The notes under the pieces are model-generated. The model was given only the letters and a program-made list of their open reading frames with translations. It was not told the origin of the DNA and ran no database searches. Shown piece by piece: positions 1 through 6,129 of a stretch of 6,129 nucleotides of DNA. Source of the stretch: Acidobacteriota bacterium (GTDB lineage Bacteria > Acidobacteriota > Terriglobia > Terriglobales > Acidobacteriaceae); contig JAJXXG010000531.1 in assembly GCA_021781255.1 (NCBI GenBank), positions 1 to 6,129 on the forward strand, in the 5' to 3' direction. The translations under genes and the position numbers were made by a program. The stretch's first letter is position 1. Each line of letters opens with the position of its first letter.

Positions 1-2
1 AG

Positions 3-1517
3 AACAACGCGAAAGCATCGCCGGAGCCTGGCAAATCCACATCAGTCAAAGACCGATTTGGAGTTGAAGTGGACAAGTATCTTGATCATGGCTCGATCGT
101 GATTGCCGCGATTACAAGTTGCACGAATACCTCCAATCCATCGGTCATGCTGGCGGCAGGGTTACTGGCGAAGAAGGCCGTCGAGAGGGATCTGCAAGTT
201 CCACCCTGGGTTAAGAGTTCGCTCGCTCCAGGTTCGCGCGTGGTCACGAATTATCTCGACAAAGCAGGACTTACGAAATATCTCGATAAGCTGCGTTTCA
301 ATCTTGTGGGCTACGGCTGCACAACCTGCATTGGCAACTCCGGCCCCCTGCCACCGGATGTCGCAAGGGCCATTGATGATCATGGCCTCGTGGCTGTTTC
401 CGTATTGAGCGGTAACCGCAATTTCGAAGGCCGTATCAACTCCGATGTGCGGGCAAACTACCTAATGTCCCCACCGCTGGTTGTCGCGTACGCGCTGGCG
501 GGCCGCATCAATCATGATCTCGATAAGGACCCGCTCGGCACGGACAAGCATGGGCATGCTGTCTACCTGCGGGATATCTGGCCGTCCCAGAAAGAGCTTC
601 AGAGCGCGTTAGCCGCTTCGATCGACTCAGGTATGTTCCGCAAAGAGTACTCGTCGGTGAGCGACGGCGACAGCAACTGGCAGAGCCTGGCATTTCCAAC
701 GGGCAGTACTTACGGCTGGGAAGCCAACTCAACCTACATTCGCAAAGCCCCCTATTTTGACGGCATGCATGCCAGTCCTGCAGCGGTCGAGGACATTCAC
801 AGCGCGCGTCTGCTCGCTGTACTCGGCGACAGTGTGACGACGGACCACATCTCTCCTGCCGGATCGATCAAACTGGATAGTCCGGCAGGTAAGTATTTGA
901 CCGAACATGGGGTAAAACCGGCGGAATTCAACAGCTACGGCTCACGTCGCGGCAACCATGAAGTGATGGTACGCGGAACGTTTGCCAATGTTCGGCTCCG
1001 CAATAAACTGGCGCCGGGTACGGAGGGCGGCGTGACGCGTCTTCTGCCAGAAGGCGAGCCTATGACCATTTTTGATGCCGCAATGTATTATGCCGGGAAG
1101 AAGACACCTCTGGTTATCGTGGCAGGCAAAGAGTACGGTTCCGGCTCCTCCCGCGACTGGGCGGCCAAGGGAGTGAAGTTGCTGGGTGTGCGTGCGGTGA
1201 TCGCCGAAAGTTTTGAGCGGATTCATCGGTCAAATTTGGTCGGTATGGGAATTCTTCCCTTGCAGTTTGAAACGGGTCAGAACTTCGAATCCATAGGTCT
1301 GACAGGTGAGGAAGTTTTTGAGATCGCCGGTTTGCGCAGGATGCTGGACACGAAGTTTACCGATGGCCGTAGTCTGACCGTAAAGGCCAAGCTGCCTGAC
1401 GGGCAGGCGAAGACGTTTGCCACGCTCGTGCGGATCGACACTCTGCAGGAGATTCAGTATTACCAGCACGGGGGCATCCTGCAGTACGTGCTGCGGCAAC
1501 TGTCTGGGAAGGCATGA
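3..1517 (+). CDS. acnA: Aconitate hydratase A, C-terminal part (5' end outside window)
   Basis: Aconitase interconverts citrate and isocitrate via cis-aconitate in the cytosolic TCA cycle, using a [4Fe-4S] cluster. The frame is open from the first complete codon at position 3, so the GTG at 69 is internal; 504 residues are present against about 890-910 for the family, so roughly the N-terminal 40% is missing. All three cluster cysteines are visible: one in ITSCTNTSNPS (Cys codon 120-122) and two in GYGCTTCIGNSGPL (Cys codons 318-320 and 327-329). SGNRNFEGRI follows. The C-terminal swivel domain starts near LGDSVTTDHISPAGSI (about 820-867) and carries YGSRRGNHEVMVRGTF, the active-site loop GSGSSRDW (1137-1160, catalytic Ser and Arg) and ESFERIHRSNLVGMG. 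It ends with TGA at 1515-1517. No frameshift or missing key residue is seen. The AcnA (IRP-like) type rather than AcnB is clear from motif order. Confidence 0.97.
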   Translation, partial: NNAKASPEPGKSTSVKDRFGVEVDKYLDHGSIVIAAITSCTNTSNPSVMLAAGLLAKKAVERDLQVPPWVKSSLAPGSRVVTNYLDKAGLTKYLDKLRFNLVGYGCTTCIGNSGPLPPDVARAIDDHGLVAVSVLSGNRNFEGRINSDVRANYLMSPPLVVAYALAGRINHDLDKDPLGTDKHGHAVYLRDIWPSQKELQSALAASIDSGMFRKEYSSVSDGDSNWQSLAFPTGSTYGWEANSTYIRKAPYFDGMHASPAAVEDIHSARLLAVLGDSVTTDHISPAGSIKLDSPAGKYLTEHGVKPAEFNSYGSRRGNHEVMVRGTFANVRLRNKLAPGTEGGVTRLLPEGEPMTIFDAAMYYAGKKTPLVIVAGKEYGSGSSRDWAAKGVKLLGVRAVIAESFERIHRSNLVGMGILPLQFETGQNFESIGLTGEEVFEIAGLRRMLDTKFTDGRSLTVKAKLPDGQAKTFATLVRIDTLQEIQYYQHGGILQYVLRQLSGKA

Positions 1518-1597
1518 AAGTGTTGCTCGCGTCACGGGCCTACAGCTTATGATCGCTACCCATATCCTCTCTACCGAAGAGTTGAGAATGCGAGAAG

Positions 1598-1659
1598 ACC
1601 CTTCGTCAGGGTGAGGAATGAGGAAGCGCCCCCTCTCTCCTCCCTCTTTAATGCTCACC
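1598..1659. other. Hairpin and pyrimidine tract in the acnA-phosphatase gap
   Basis: The 229-base gap between acnA and the phosphatase gene holds no supportable gene. It contains a 5-bp perfect hairpin (ACCCT 1598-1602, AGGGT 1608-1612, 5-base loop), a 21-base pure pyrimidine run on the + strand (1629-1649), and a wider inverted repeat GGTGAG (1610-1615) / CTCACC (1654-1659) that encloses the run. The hairpin lacks a following T run, so it is at best a weak acnA terminator. I could not assign a convincing -35/-10 promoter here, although a gap of this size suggests the phosphatase gene has its own promoter. Confidence 0.3.
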
Positions 1660-1733
1660 AATCTGGCGTGGATCGACAGTGTTCTTCCGGTGCGGCTCAG
1701 GCCGGCCAACAATAGACGATGTCCACACAGTCT

Positions 1734-1738
1734 GAGGT
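1734..1738 (+). promoter_or_regulatory. Ribosome binding site of the phosphatase gene
   Basis: GAGGT lies 8 bases before the ATG at 1747. An in-frame TGA at 1741-1743 closes the frame immediately upstream, so no earlier start is possible. Together these fix the start at 1747. Confidence 0.75.
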
Positions 1739-1746
1739 CGTGAAAA

Positions 1747-2856
1747 ATGCAAGTTCAATCTGGAAACCCTGAAGTACCGAAGATGGTGGCTGAACCCAGT
1801 ATTGACGAGTACCTCCGTAAGAGGCTGATGCCCGTCGAGGGTGTAATTCCACACCTCGATGGTATTGAGATGTTTGGTAATTCGATCCCTGCCGGAAAGG
1901 TGGGTGGCGATCTCTTTGAGTACATCAACTTCCAGCAGCGTTACAACATCGATGCACGGACCGCTCGCGCATTGAATCTCTCCCAGAAATACCTAGAACC
2001 CCTTTCGGAAGGAACAACGCCGAGTAACGAAGTCGATCTTCATGTGCATTGGCTGGAATCGAGAGCCGGCTTTACCGCGGCTGATGCGATCCAATACAGA
2101 GAAGCCAAGAGTTCGGAGCAATTGAGAATTGCCGAAGAACTCCAAGAACTCCACACCACGGCAGGAGTGTTGTTGGTAGATGCGCAGGGACACGGAATCA
2201 TTGCGGCGAAGATCGCCTCGACCGTGCATGATACTTTTCATACGGCCATACTTTCTGAACTGGATTGCAACGGAAGAGCAACTCCGGAGATGTTTGAGAG
2301 AGTTAATCTCAGGCTTGCGCAGTCTGTTACTGCCAGGAACGCCTTGAGCCGGACCAAGGACGATAGTTCTAGGGAAATCGCAACCCTCCTGTACGGTGAA
2401 ATACGCCCTGACGGACTTTTCCGCTTTGTAAACTTTGGCCATCCTCCACCGCTAGTTTTTTCCTCTAAATATGGCCGATTCATGGAGATCAGAAAGTGCT
2501 GCATGGTGCAATTCCCCGCGCTTGGGCTCGAAATTCCCGAGGACCATCCTGACCGAAACAAGTATATTTCCATCAACCTTCGCAGGAGCCAGATGAAGGC
2601 CGGCGACTTGGCAGAGATCACCCTGATGGGGAGAGGAGACATCCTATTCCTTTACACGGACGGTGTTTATGACGGGAGTGACGAGGAGGAAAGAAGAGAG
2701 TTCGAACGAATCATTCAAGAACATAAAGAAGAGCCGGCGAAGGAAATCTGTAACGCGATCCTGGAGCGTGCAATAGAAAATGATGAACGCCTTAGACTGA
2801 GCGGCGAGCCTGACCGAATCGACGACAAGACGGTGTTTATCGTCAAGAGTACGTAG
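1747..2856 (+). CDS. SpoIIE/PP2C-type serine phosphatase with an insertion in its catalytic domain
   Basis: The 369-residue product is probably a cytosolic, metal-dependent phosphoprotein phosphatase of the PP2C_SIG/SpoIIE family. Such enzymes commonly dephosphorylate anti-anti-sigma factors in partner-switching stress pathways. Metal-binding landmarks occur in order: PAGKVGGD (Asp55), VDAQGHG (Asp145), NFGHPPP (229-235), YTDG (Asp305) and DDKT (359-362). No sensor domain (PAS, GAF, HAMP, receiver) and no membrane segment precedes the catalytic domain; it starts near residue 30, so the protein is nearly all catalytic. The odd point is about 90 residues between GGD and DAQGHG, where most relatives have about 20; the extra block (about 62-137) contains a charged, probably helical stretch ending near EELQELHTT. 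The gene stands 229 bases after acnA, is followed by its own terminator and converges on the norZ operon. No anti-sigma or STAS partner is visible in the window, so the substrate cannot be named. Confidence 0.9.
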   Translation: MQVQSGNPEVPKMVAEPSIDEYLRKRLMPVEGVIPHLDGIEMFGNSIPAGKVGGDLFEYINFQQRYNIDARTARALNLSQKYLEPLSEGTTPSNEVDLHVHWLESRAGFTAADAIQYREAKSSEQLRIAEELQELHTTAGVLLVDAQGHGIIAAKIASTVHDTFHTAILSELDCNGRATPEMFERVNLRLAQSVTARNALSRTKDDSSREIATLLYGEIRPDGLFRFVNFGHPPPLVFSSKYGRFMEIRKCCMVQFPALGLEIPEDHPDRNKYISINLRRSQMKAGDLAEITLMGRGDILFLYTDGVYDGSDEEERREFERIIQEHKEEPAKEICNAILERAIENDERLRLSGEPDRIDDKTVFIVKST

Positions 2857-2870
2857 AGATTTGTCGCTAC

Positions 2871-2900
2871 GGGATCTTTCTCGCGCCCAAAGTCCCTTTT
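2871..2900 (+). terminator. Intrinsic terminator of the phosphatase gene
   Basis: It starts 14 bases after the stop codon. GGGATCTTT (2871-2879) pairs with AAAGTCCC (2889-2896), leaving one bulged T, around a 9-base loop, and TTTT (2897-2900) follows. Eight base pairs plus a T run fit a Rho-independent terminator on the + strand. The T run is short, which limits certainty. Confidence 0.55.
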
Positions 2901-3009
2901 CCCGAGTCCAGTCAGAGAGTGTCTTTCCATCTCGCGAAGCGCCCAGTTGCTGTGGATCATAGCGTAGTAGGCCTGGAAAACGTCAGAAGTTCGGGAATTG
3001 CACATGAAC

Positions 3010-3585
3010 TCACGACGAAGAGGATCCGGTGGTTCGTCGTGGACTATCAAAATACGCTGAGGAAGATTGCCTAGCGGTTGAATCTCGGCGACGCCCGGAC
3101 AAGACCATCGAAAGACGCCAAAGGGTCACACAGAACAATGTGAAGACACTACCCAGGATGGCGCGTGGATAAATTCCCGTGGAGCGACAAAATTCGATGA
3201 TTAGAATCAATGACGCTAAAACAAACAAAGTGAGTGAAAACGCCCGATGGAAACGCTGCATACCGTATTGCAGACCATCCAAATCTCTTCGCTCGATCTC
3301 GCGTCCCGCATCAGAATCGGTACATGCCGGCTTGCTTCTGCAGGCGTTGCAGGCAGCGGCGGGCGCTCGGTAGAACGTCACCTTCTTTGTGGGATCGGAG
3401 AAGACTGGGAACAGGTGCTGCTCTTCCGGACATTGCCAGATGTCACGCTCCCGATGGTATGTAAATCCGGCGGTCCGCATGCTCAGCGAACGGCGGTGCG
3501 CATGGCGCGCGGCAAATTCCAAACCTAGGGCGATGAACGCGAGGAGGACCGCATACCCGAGCATAAGAACGAACTCGATGGACAT
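3010..3585 (-). CDS. Small membrane protein with a four-cysteine cluster, downstream of norZ
   Basis: Not a family I can name. The 191-residue product has a first membrane helix (about 4-24), a soluble loop (about 28-112), a second helix (about 115-133, LTLFVLASLILIIEF) and a third (about 142-162). The loop carries Cys52 in WQCPEEQHL and then Cys79, Cys82 and Cys88 in ACNACRSKPACTDSD, a plausible zinc or iron-sulfur site. The run from YHRERDIWQCP through CT and GREIERR resembles the Cys-rich segment of IS1182-type transposases (DDE_Tnp_1_6-like), but no transposase catalytic core is present. It begins 11 bases after the norZ stop, so it is almost certainly co-transcribed with norZ. ATG at 3585 is used; GTG at 3594 is an in-frame alternative, 5 bases after GGAAGG, and GTG at 3600 overlaps the norZ stop. 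The last 27 residues (9 Ser, 6 Arg) look like wrong-frame sequence. Function in NO reduction, maturation or sensing is inference from position only. Confidence 0.72.
   Translation of the reverse strand: MSIEFVLMLGYAVLLAFIALGLEFAARHAHRRSLSMRTAGFTYHRERDIWQCPEEQHLFPVFSDPTKKVTFYRAPAAACNACRSKPACTDSDAGREIERRDLDGLQYGMQRFHRAFSLTLFVLASLILIIEFCRSTGIYPRAILGSVFTLFCVTLWRLSMVLSGRRRDSTARQSSSAYFDSPRRTTGSSSS
3011..3041. other. Perfect 9-bp stem-loop at the 3' end of the small membrane gene
   Basis: CACGACGAA (3011-3019) and TTCGTCGTG (3033-3041) form a perfect 9-bp inverted repeat around a 13-base loop. It overlaps the minus-strand stop codon (3012-3010) and the last codons. No T run follows on either strand, so it is not a classical intrinsic terminator. 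It could protect the 3' end of the norZ operon transcript or assist termination. Confidence 0.45.
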
Positions 3586-3596
3586 GTTTGGCACCG

Positions 3597-5882
3597 TCAC
3601 CTTCCTTCTGGCTGCGTAGTAATCTCGGCAAACAGCGTTTCCGTGGGCGCCTCTCTGCCGATTCCCTTCTTGGGATGGCGAATTCCCAGGATAGAGAGAT
3701 ACAGAATGGGCAATGCACCTCCAAGAATGAAGACAACATCTCCGGGCATCCGGAGCCATTCGAGGATCGCATTCGCCCGGCTTCCGATGTAATTCAGCGT
3801 CCGTGCATCGTAGTAGCTGACGCTGACCGAGTGATAAAGCTGCAGTACACCCAGCGGGAAGAGCGTGGCGAAGACCATCCAGGCCAGCCCCAGGTTCAAT
3901 GACCAGAAGCTGAGGCGCGCAGCTCCGTCGGACCACCGTTCCTGCGGGATGATATAGCGAAGGCAGAAGAGGGCAAGCCCCACGGCCAGCATCCCGTAGA
4001 CTCCCATCATGGCCGCGTGCGCGTGGTTGGCGGTCAGGGCTGTGCCAATTTCGTAGTACGATACGACCGGCAGGTTGATCAGGAACCCGAACACTCCGGC
4101 GCCCAGAAAATTCCAGAAACCGACCGAAGCTAAGAACATCACGGCCCAGTAGTGCGGGAACGGAGTTCGAGATTTCTCGCCCTGCACGGTCCCCAGTTGC
4201 AGGAAACTCCATGCTTCGACAGTCAGGAAGGTGAGCGGAATGACCTCGGCCGCTGAGAAGAACGCCCCCAGGGCCATGTGGAGGGCGGGCTCACCCGAAA
4301 AGTAGACATGATGCATGGTCCCGACAATACCGCCTACGGAGTAGAGGATCATATCGAGATAGATCATGCGGAGCGCGGTTCGTTCGTGGACCACACCGAT
4401 CAGCACGAAAATGTAGGCAACAAGGATGGTGGTAAAAAGCTCCAGGAAGTCTTCGACCCACAGATGGACAACCCAGAAGCGCCAGAAGTCGGTTGTTGTA
4501 AAGTTCTGCCCCGAGTTGGCCAAGAGGCCGACGCCGTAAAACGCGGGAATCGATAGCGCCGAATAGAAGAAAAGCCACGGCATATTTCCTGCGTGTTCGG
4601 CACCGAGGCGGCTCCGGAGACCCCTAAAGAGGATCGCGACCCAAAAGCACAAGCCCACGGTAAGTAGAATCTGCCAGATGCGGCCGAGGTCGAGATATTC
4701 GAAGCCCTGATCTCCGAACCAGGAATTGTGAATCATTCCTTGAATGCCGCCAAACTCGCCGAGCAAGCTTCCAAGTACGACAATAACCAACGCTCCCAGC
4801 AGACTGTAGGCGAGCGCCTTCTGTCCGCGCGGCTCGCGCCCGGCGATCATCGGCGCAAGAAAGATTCCGGCTGCGAGGTAAGAGGTGGATACCCAGAAAA
4901 TAGCAAGTTGCAGATGCCAGGTGCGAACCACGTTGAACGGCAGAAGCCGGCCAAGGTCGATGCCGAAGAAGCTCTGTAAATCGGCTCGATAGTGTTCCGT
5001 AGCGCCGCCGCATAAAGTCTGAATCAGGAACAGCGCTGCCATCACAAAGAAGAACCATGCGCAAGCGCTTTGAGCCGGAGTCAGCGGCACCTCGTCAGGA
5101 TTCCGGAACGACATTGTCTGCTGTTCGCGTCCATGCCATCCGAGCAGGTTCCAACGTCCGAAGCTCGCCAGCAGCAAACCTGTCCCGCCAAGAAGAGCCG
5201 CTAATGAAAGCATGCTCCAGACGATTGCATCTGCCGTAACGTGATTATTGACGAGTGGCTCCGGAGGCCAGTTGTTGGTATAGGAATAGGAACGGTTGGG
5301 CCTCGCGGTCGAAGCCGCCCACGCCGACCAGCTGAAAAATGCGGTCAACTTGCGGATTTGCTCCGGATCTCGGATGGCATTGGGACGAAGGCCGAACTTG
5401 GTGGTCGGATTCCCGAAGAAAGACGCGTAGTATGCGCGGCATAGTTCGAAAGCATGACTCTGAGCATCCGTGTAGGTCAGCGTGCCGGTTGTGGCGTCAT
5501 AACGATTTGTCTTGAAATCCTCGATTGTCCGATTTCGCGCCGTATCGGAGTTGGGTCCGCCGTAGAAATCGATGCTCGAAAGTGCGGCGCGGTGAAGATA
5601 TTCGGCGGTGAAATCCGGTCCCAGATAAGCGCCATGCCCGAAGATGGAGCCGTACTCCATCAGGCCGTTGCCCAGGAAGATCTGCTGTCCCGCCAGAATA
5701 TCCGTGCGGGTAAACAGAATTCCCCCTGCTGGGTTCTTGACCGTCTGGGGAATGGGCGGCTCGTCCGTGTAGGTGTAATAGGCGAGGATTCCCATAATCA
5801 AGAAACCGATCAGCAGGACGATTCCTGCAGCCTGAAGCCAGCCGCTTGAGATCAGGAGCGATCGCTTTTCCGTAGCTTGCAT
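3597..5882 (-). CDS. norZ: Quinol-dependent nitric oxide reductase (qNOR), single subunit
   Basis: qNOR reduces 2 NO to N2O in the cytoplasmic membrane using quinol; it belongs to the haem-copper oxidase superfamily. The 761 residues match the usual length. Helix 1 (about 13-36) leads to a soluble outer domain (about 38-215) equivalent to NorC but without any CXXCH haem site, the mark of qNOR; it ends with NNWPPEPLVNN. Helices resume with ADAIVWSMLSLAALL (218-232). Metal ligands are all present: His323 (RTWHLQLAIFW) and His622 for low-spin haem b, His620 (NHAHAAMMG) for haem b3, and His473, His524, His525 with Glu477 (VVHLWVED, TMHHVYFSG) for FeB. Glu546 (SAAEVIPL) sits 21 residues after the His pair, like the second conserved glutamate of cytochrome-c NOR. 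Ligand spacing (51 between His473 and His524) equals that of cNOR NorB. The small Cys-cluster gene follows within 11 bases. No accessory norD/norQ genes are seen, as is usual for qNOR. Confidence 0.97.
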   Translation of the reverse strand: MQATEKRSLLISSGWLQAAGIVLLIGFLIMGILAYYTYTDEPPIPQTVKNPAGGILFTRTDILAGQQIFLGNGLMEYGSIFGHGAYLGPDFTAEYLHRAALSSIDFYGGPNSDTARNRTIEDFKTNRYDATTGTLTYTDAQSHAFELCRAYYASFFGNPTTKFGLRPNAIRDPEQIRKLTAFFSWSAWAASTARPNRSYSYTNNWPPEPLVNNHVTADAIVWSMLSLAALLGGTGLLLASFGRWNLLGWHGREQQTMSFRNPDEVPLTPAQSACAWFFFVMAALFLIQTLCGGATEHYRADLQSFFGIDLGRLLPFNVVRTWHLQLAIFWVSTSYLAAGIFLAPMIAGREPRGQKALAYSLLGALVIVVLGSLLGEFGGIQGMIHNSWFGDQGFEYLDLGRIWQILLTVGLCFWVAILFRGLRSRLGAEHAGNMPWLFFYSALSIPAFYGVGLLANSGQNFTTTDFWRFWVVHLWVEDFLELFTTILVAYIFVLIGVVHERTALRMIYLDMILYSVGGIVGTMHHVYFSGEPALHMALGAFFSAAEVIPLTFLTVEAWSFLQLGTVQGEKSRTPFPHYWAVMFLASVGFWNFLGAGVFGFLINLPVVSYYEIGTALTANHAHAAMMGVYGMLAVGLALFCLRYIIPQERWSDGAARLSFWSLNLGLAWMVFATLFPLGVLQLYHSVSVSYYDARTLNYIGSRANAILEWLRMPGDVVFILGGALPILYLSILGIRHPKKGIGREAPTETLFAEITTQPEGR

Positions 5883-5885
5883 GAC

Positions 5886-5892
5886 ACCTCCC
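5886..5892 (-). promoter_or_regulatory. Ribosome binding site of norZ
   Basis: On the minus strand GGGAGGT ends 3 bases before the ATG at 5882 (GGAGG to ATG is 4 bases). The match to the anti-Shine-Dalgarno sequence is strong but the spacing is a little short. No other in-frame start suits the N-terminal helix better. Confidence 0.7.
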
Positions 5893-6129
5893 AGTAGGGA
5901 ACCGAGAACGTATGAACCGGAACTTGAGAGACCTGAATTGCCTTATTGCGGGGAAAATAGCGAACTGTGTGGGGTTTTTCGGCTATTCGCGACCATCCAC
6001 CGCCAACCTTCGCAGCGCTAATCATTATCTGCCATTTCGAGAGATGCTGAATTCACAAATGACGGTTGACTCTCATGTTTGTTGTTCTTTGGACGTCACG
6101 GCTTCACGTCCACAAATGTTCTGCCGCGA
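5893..6129 (-). promoter_or_regulatory. Presumed norZ promoter region, no gene seen
   Basis: No coding frame in these 237 bases can be supported on either strand. The region must carry the norZ promoter unless norZ is read from outside the window. Dyads seen: TGGACGT (6090-6096) / ACGTCCA (6106-6112), a perfect 7-bp repeat with a 9-base spacer; AATAGC (5956-5961) / GCTATT (5982-5987) with a 20-base spacer; and TTGAG-N4-CTGAA (5924-5937), a 7-of-10 match to the FNR/Dnr box. CACAAATG occurs twice (6054-6061 and 6111-6118). I could not pick -35/-10 boxes with confidence, and no clear NsrR or sigma-54 site was found. Confidence 0.35.

Larger units (their letters stand above)
2858..3125 (-). other. 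Second open frame running out of the 3' end of the small membrane gene (possible frameshifted tail or gene remnant)
   Basis: On the minus strand a frame opens right after a TGA at 3128-3126 and stays open to 2715, running through the gap between the convergent genes and into the antisense of the phosphatase gene. I list only the part outside the phosphatase gene. It reads PGVAEIQPLGNLPQRILIV followed by HDEPPDPLRREFMCNS and later DVFQAYYAMIHSNWALREME, a varied, protein-like composition. Its only early start codons are rare ones (for example TTG at 3050) with no Shine-Dalgarno, and its first ATG is well inside. It may be the true C-terminus of the upstream membrane protein reached by a frameshift, a decayed separate gene (RILIVHDEP is faintly like the first strand of a response-regulator receiver), or chance. 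Confidence 0.25.

Noticed and set aside
1230..1712. 160-codon minus-strand open frame
   Set aside because: It lies mostly opposite the conserved C-terminal domain of aconitase, and its translation matches nothing recognisable.
1993..2642. Two long minus-strand frames opposite the phosphatase gene
   Set aside because: They mirror conserved catalytic motifs of the phosphatase on the + strand; no start signal or domain.
3010..3585. Small Cys-cluster gene as a transposase fragment
   Set aside because: It has three membrane helices, a tight operon position and no DDE catalytic core; only the Cys-rich segment is transposase-like, so a decayed insertion sequence is unlikely.
3601..4212. 5' half of a 400-codon minus-strand frame that ends in the small membrane gene
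   Set aside because: It is antisense-free overlap within norZ in another frame, Arg/Pro/Ser-rich with no recognisable domain; norZ in this stretch encodes the haem ligands. Only the part from 3585 down is a gene.
4291..5064. Minus-strand frames of 67-146 codons inside norZ
   Set aside because: Alternative-frame shadows of a gene with intact metal ligands throughout.
5454..5849. 131-codon + strand frame near the norZ 5' end
   Set aside because: Opposite the conserved qNOR outer domain; no ribosome binding site and no recognisable protein.
5924..5937. FNR/Dnr-like box TTGAG-N4-CTGAA upstream of norZ
   Set aside because: Only 7 of 10 consensus positions match, and a site centred 48 bases before the ATG would place an activated transcript start almost on the start codon.
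6041..6061. NsrR-like sequence around the TGAATTCA palindrome
   Set aside because: Only the first half-site (AGATGC) is faintly similar; the second half does not match the NsrR consensus.
6116..6129. ATG at 6116 as the start of a divergent gene
   Set aside because: Only 14 bases are visible and no ribosome binding site precedes it.

Overview
The window is a piece of a bacterial chromosome of moderate GC content. No rRNA, tRNA, CRISPR array or insertion sequence is visible. The gene content (an AcnA-type aconitase, a SpoIIE-type phosphatase with the GGDLFEYINFQ start, a quinol nitric oxide reductase and a small Cys-cluster membrane protein) reminds me of soil Acidobacteriota (Terriglobia/Koribacter-like). 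That assignment is inference from protein style only.

Layout. Positions 3-1517 (+) hold the C-terminal 504 residues of aconitase A; its start lies upstream of the window. A 229-base gap follows, with a small hairpin and a pyrimidine tract. Positions 1747-2856 (+) encode a PP2C/SpoIIE-family protein phosphatase with an unusual insertion of about 70 residues inside its catalytic domain, followed at once by a good intrinsic terminator (2871-2900). The other half is transcribed convergently from the minus strand: norZ (5882-3597), a single-subunit quinol-dependent nitric oxide reductase with all expected metal ligands, then, 11 bases after its stop, a small three-helix membrane protein (3585-3010) with a four-cysteine cluster. 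The 247 bases upstream of norZ (5883-6129) hold no gene I can support and should carry the norZ promoter.

Working together. The minus-strand pair looks like a two-gene operon for reducing NO to N2O at the membrane, as detoxification or as part of partial denitrification. The Cys-cluster protein is its most interesting member. Its soluble loop resembles the cysteine-rich segment of IS1182-type (DDE_Tnp_1_6-like) transposases, here held between membrane helices, and its role is unknown. Aconitase carries an NO-sensitive [4Fe-4S] cluster, so the neighbourhood has a possible NO-stress theme, but it is on the opposite strand and not co-transcribed with norZ. The 3' end of the small membrane gene is doubtful: a second minus-strand frame opens exactly where its last helix ends and reads more like protein than the annotated Ser/Arg-rich tail.
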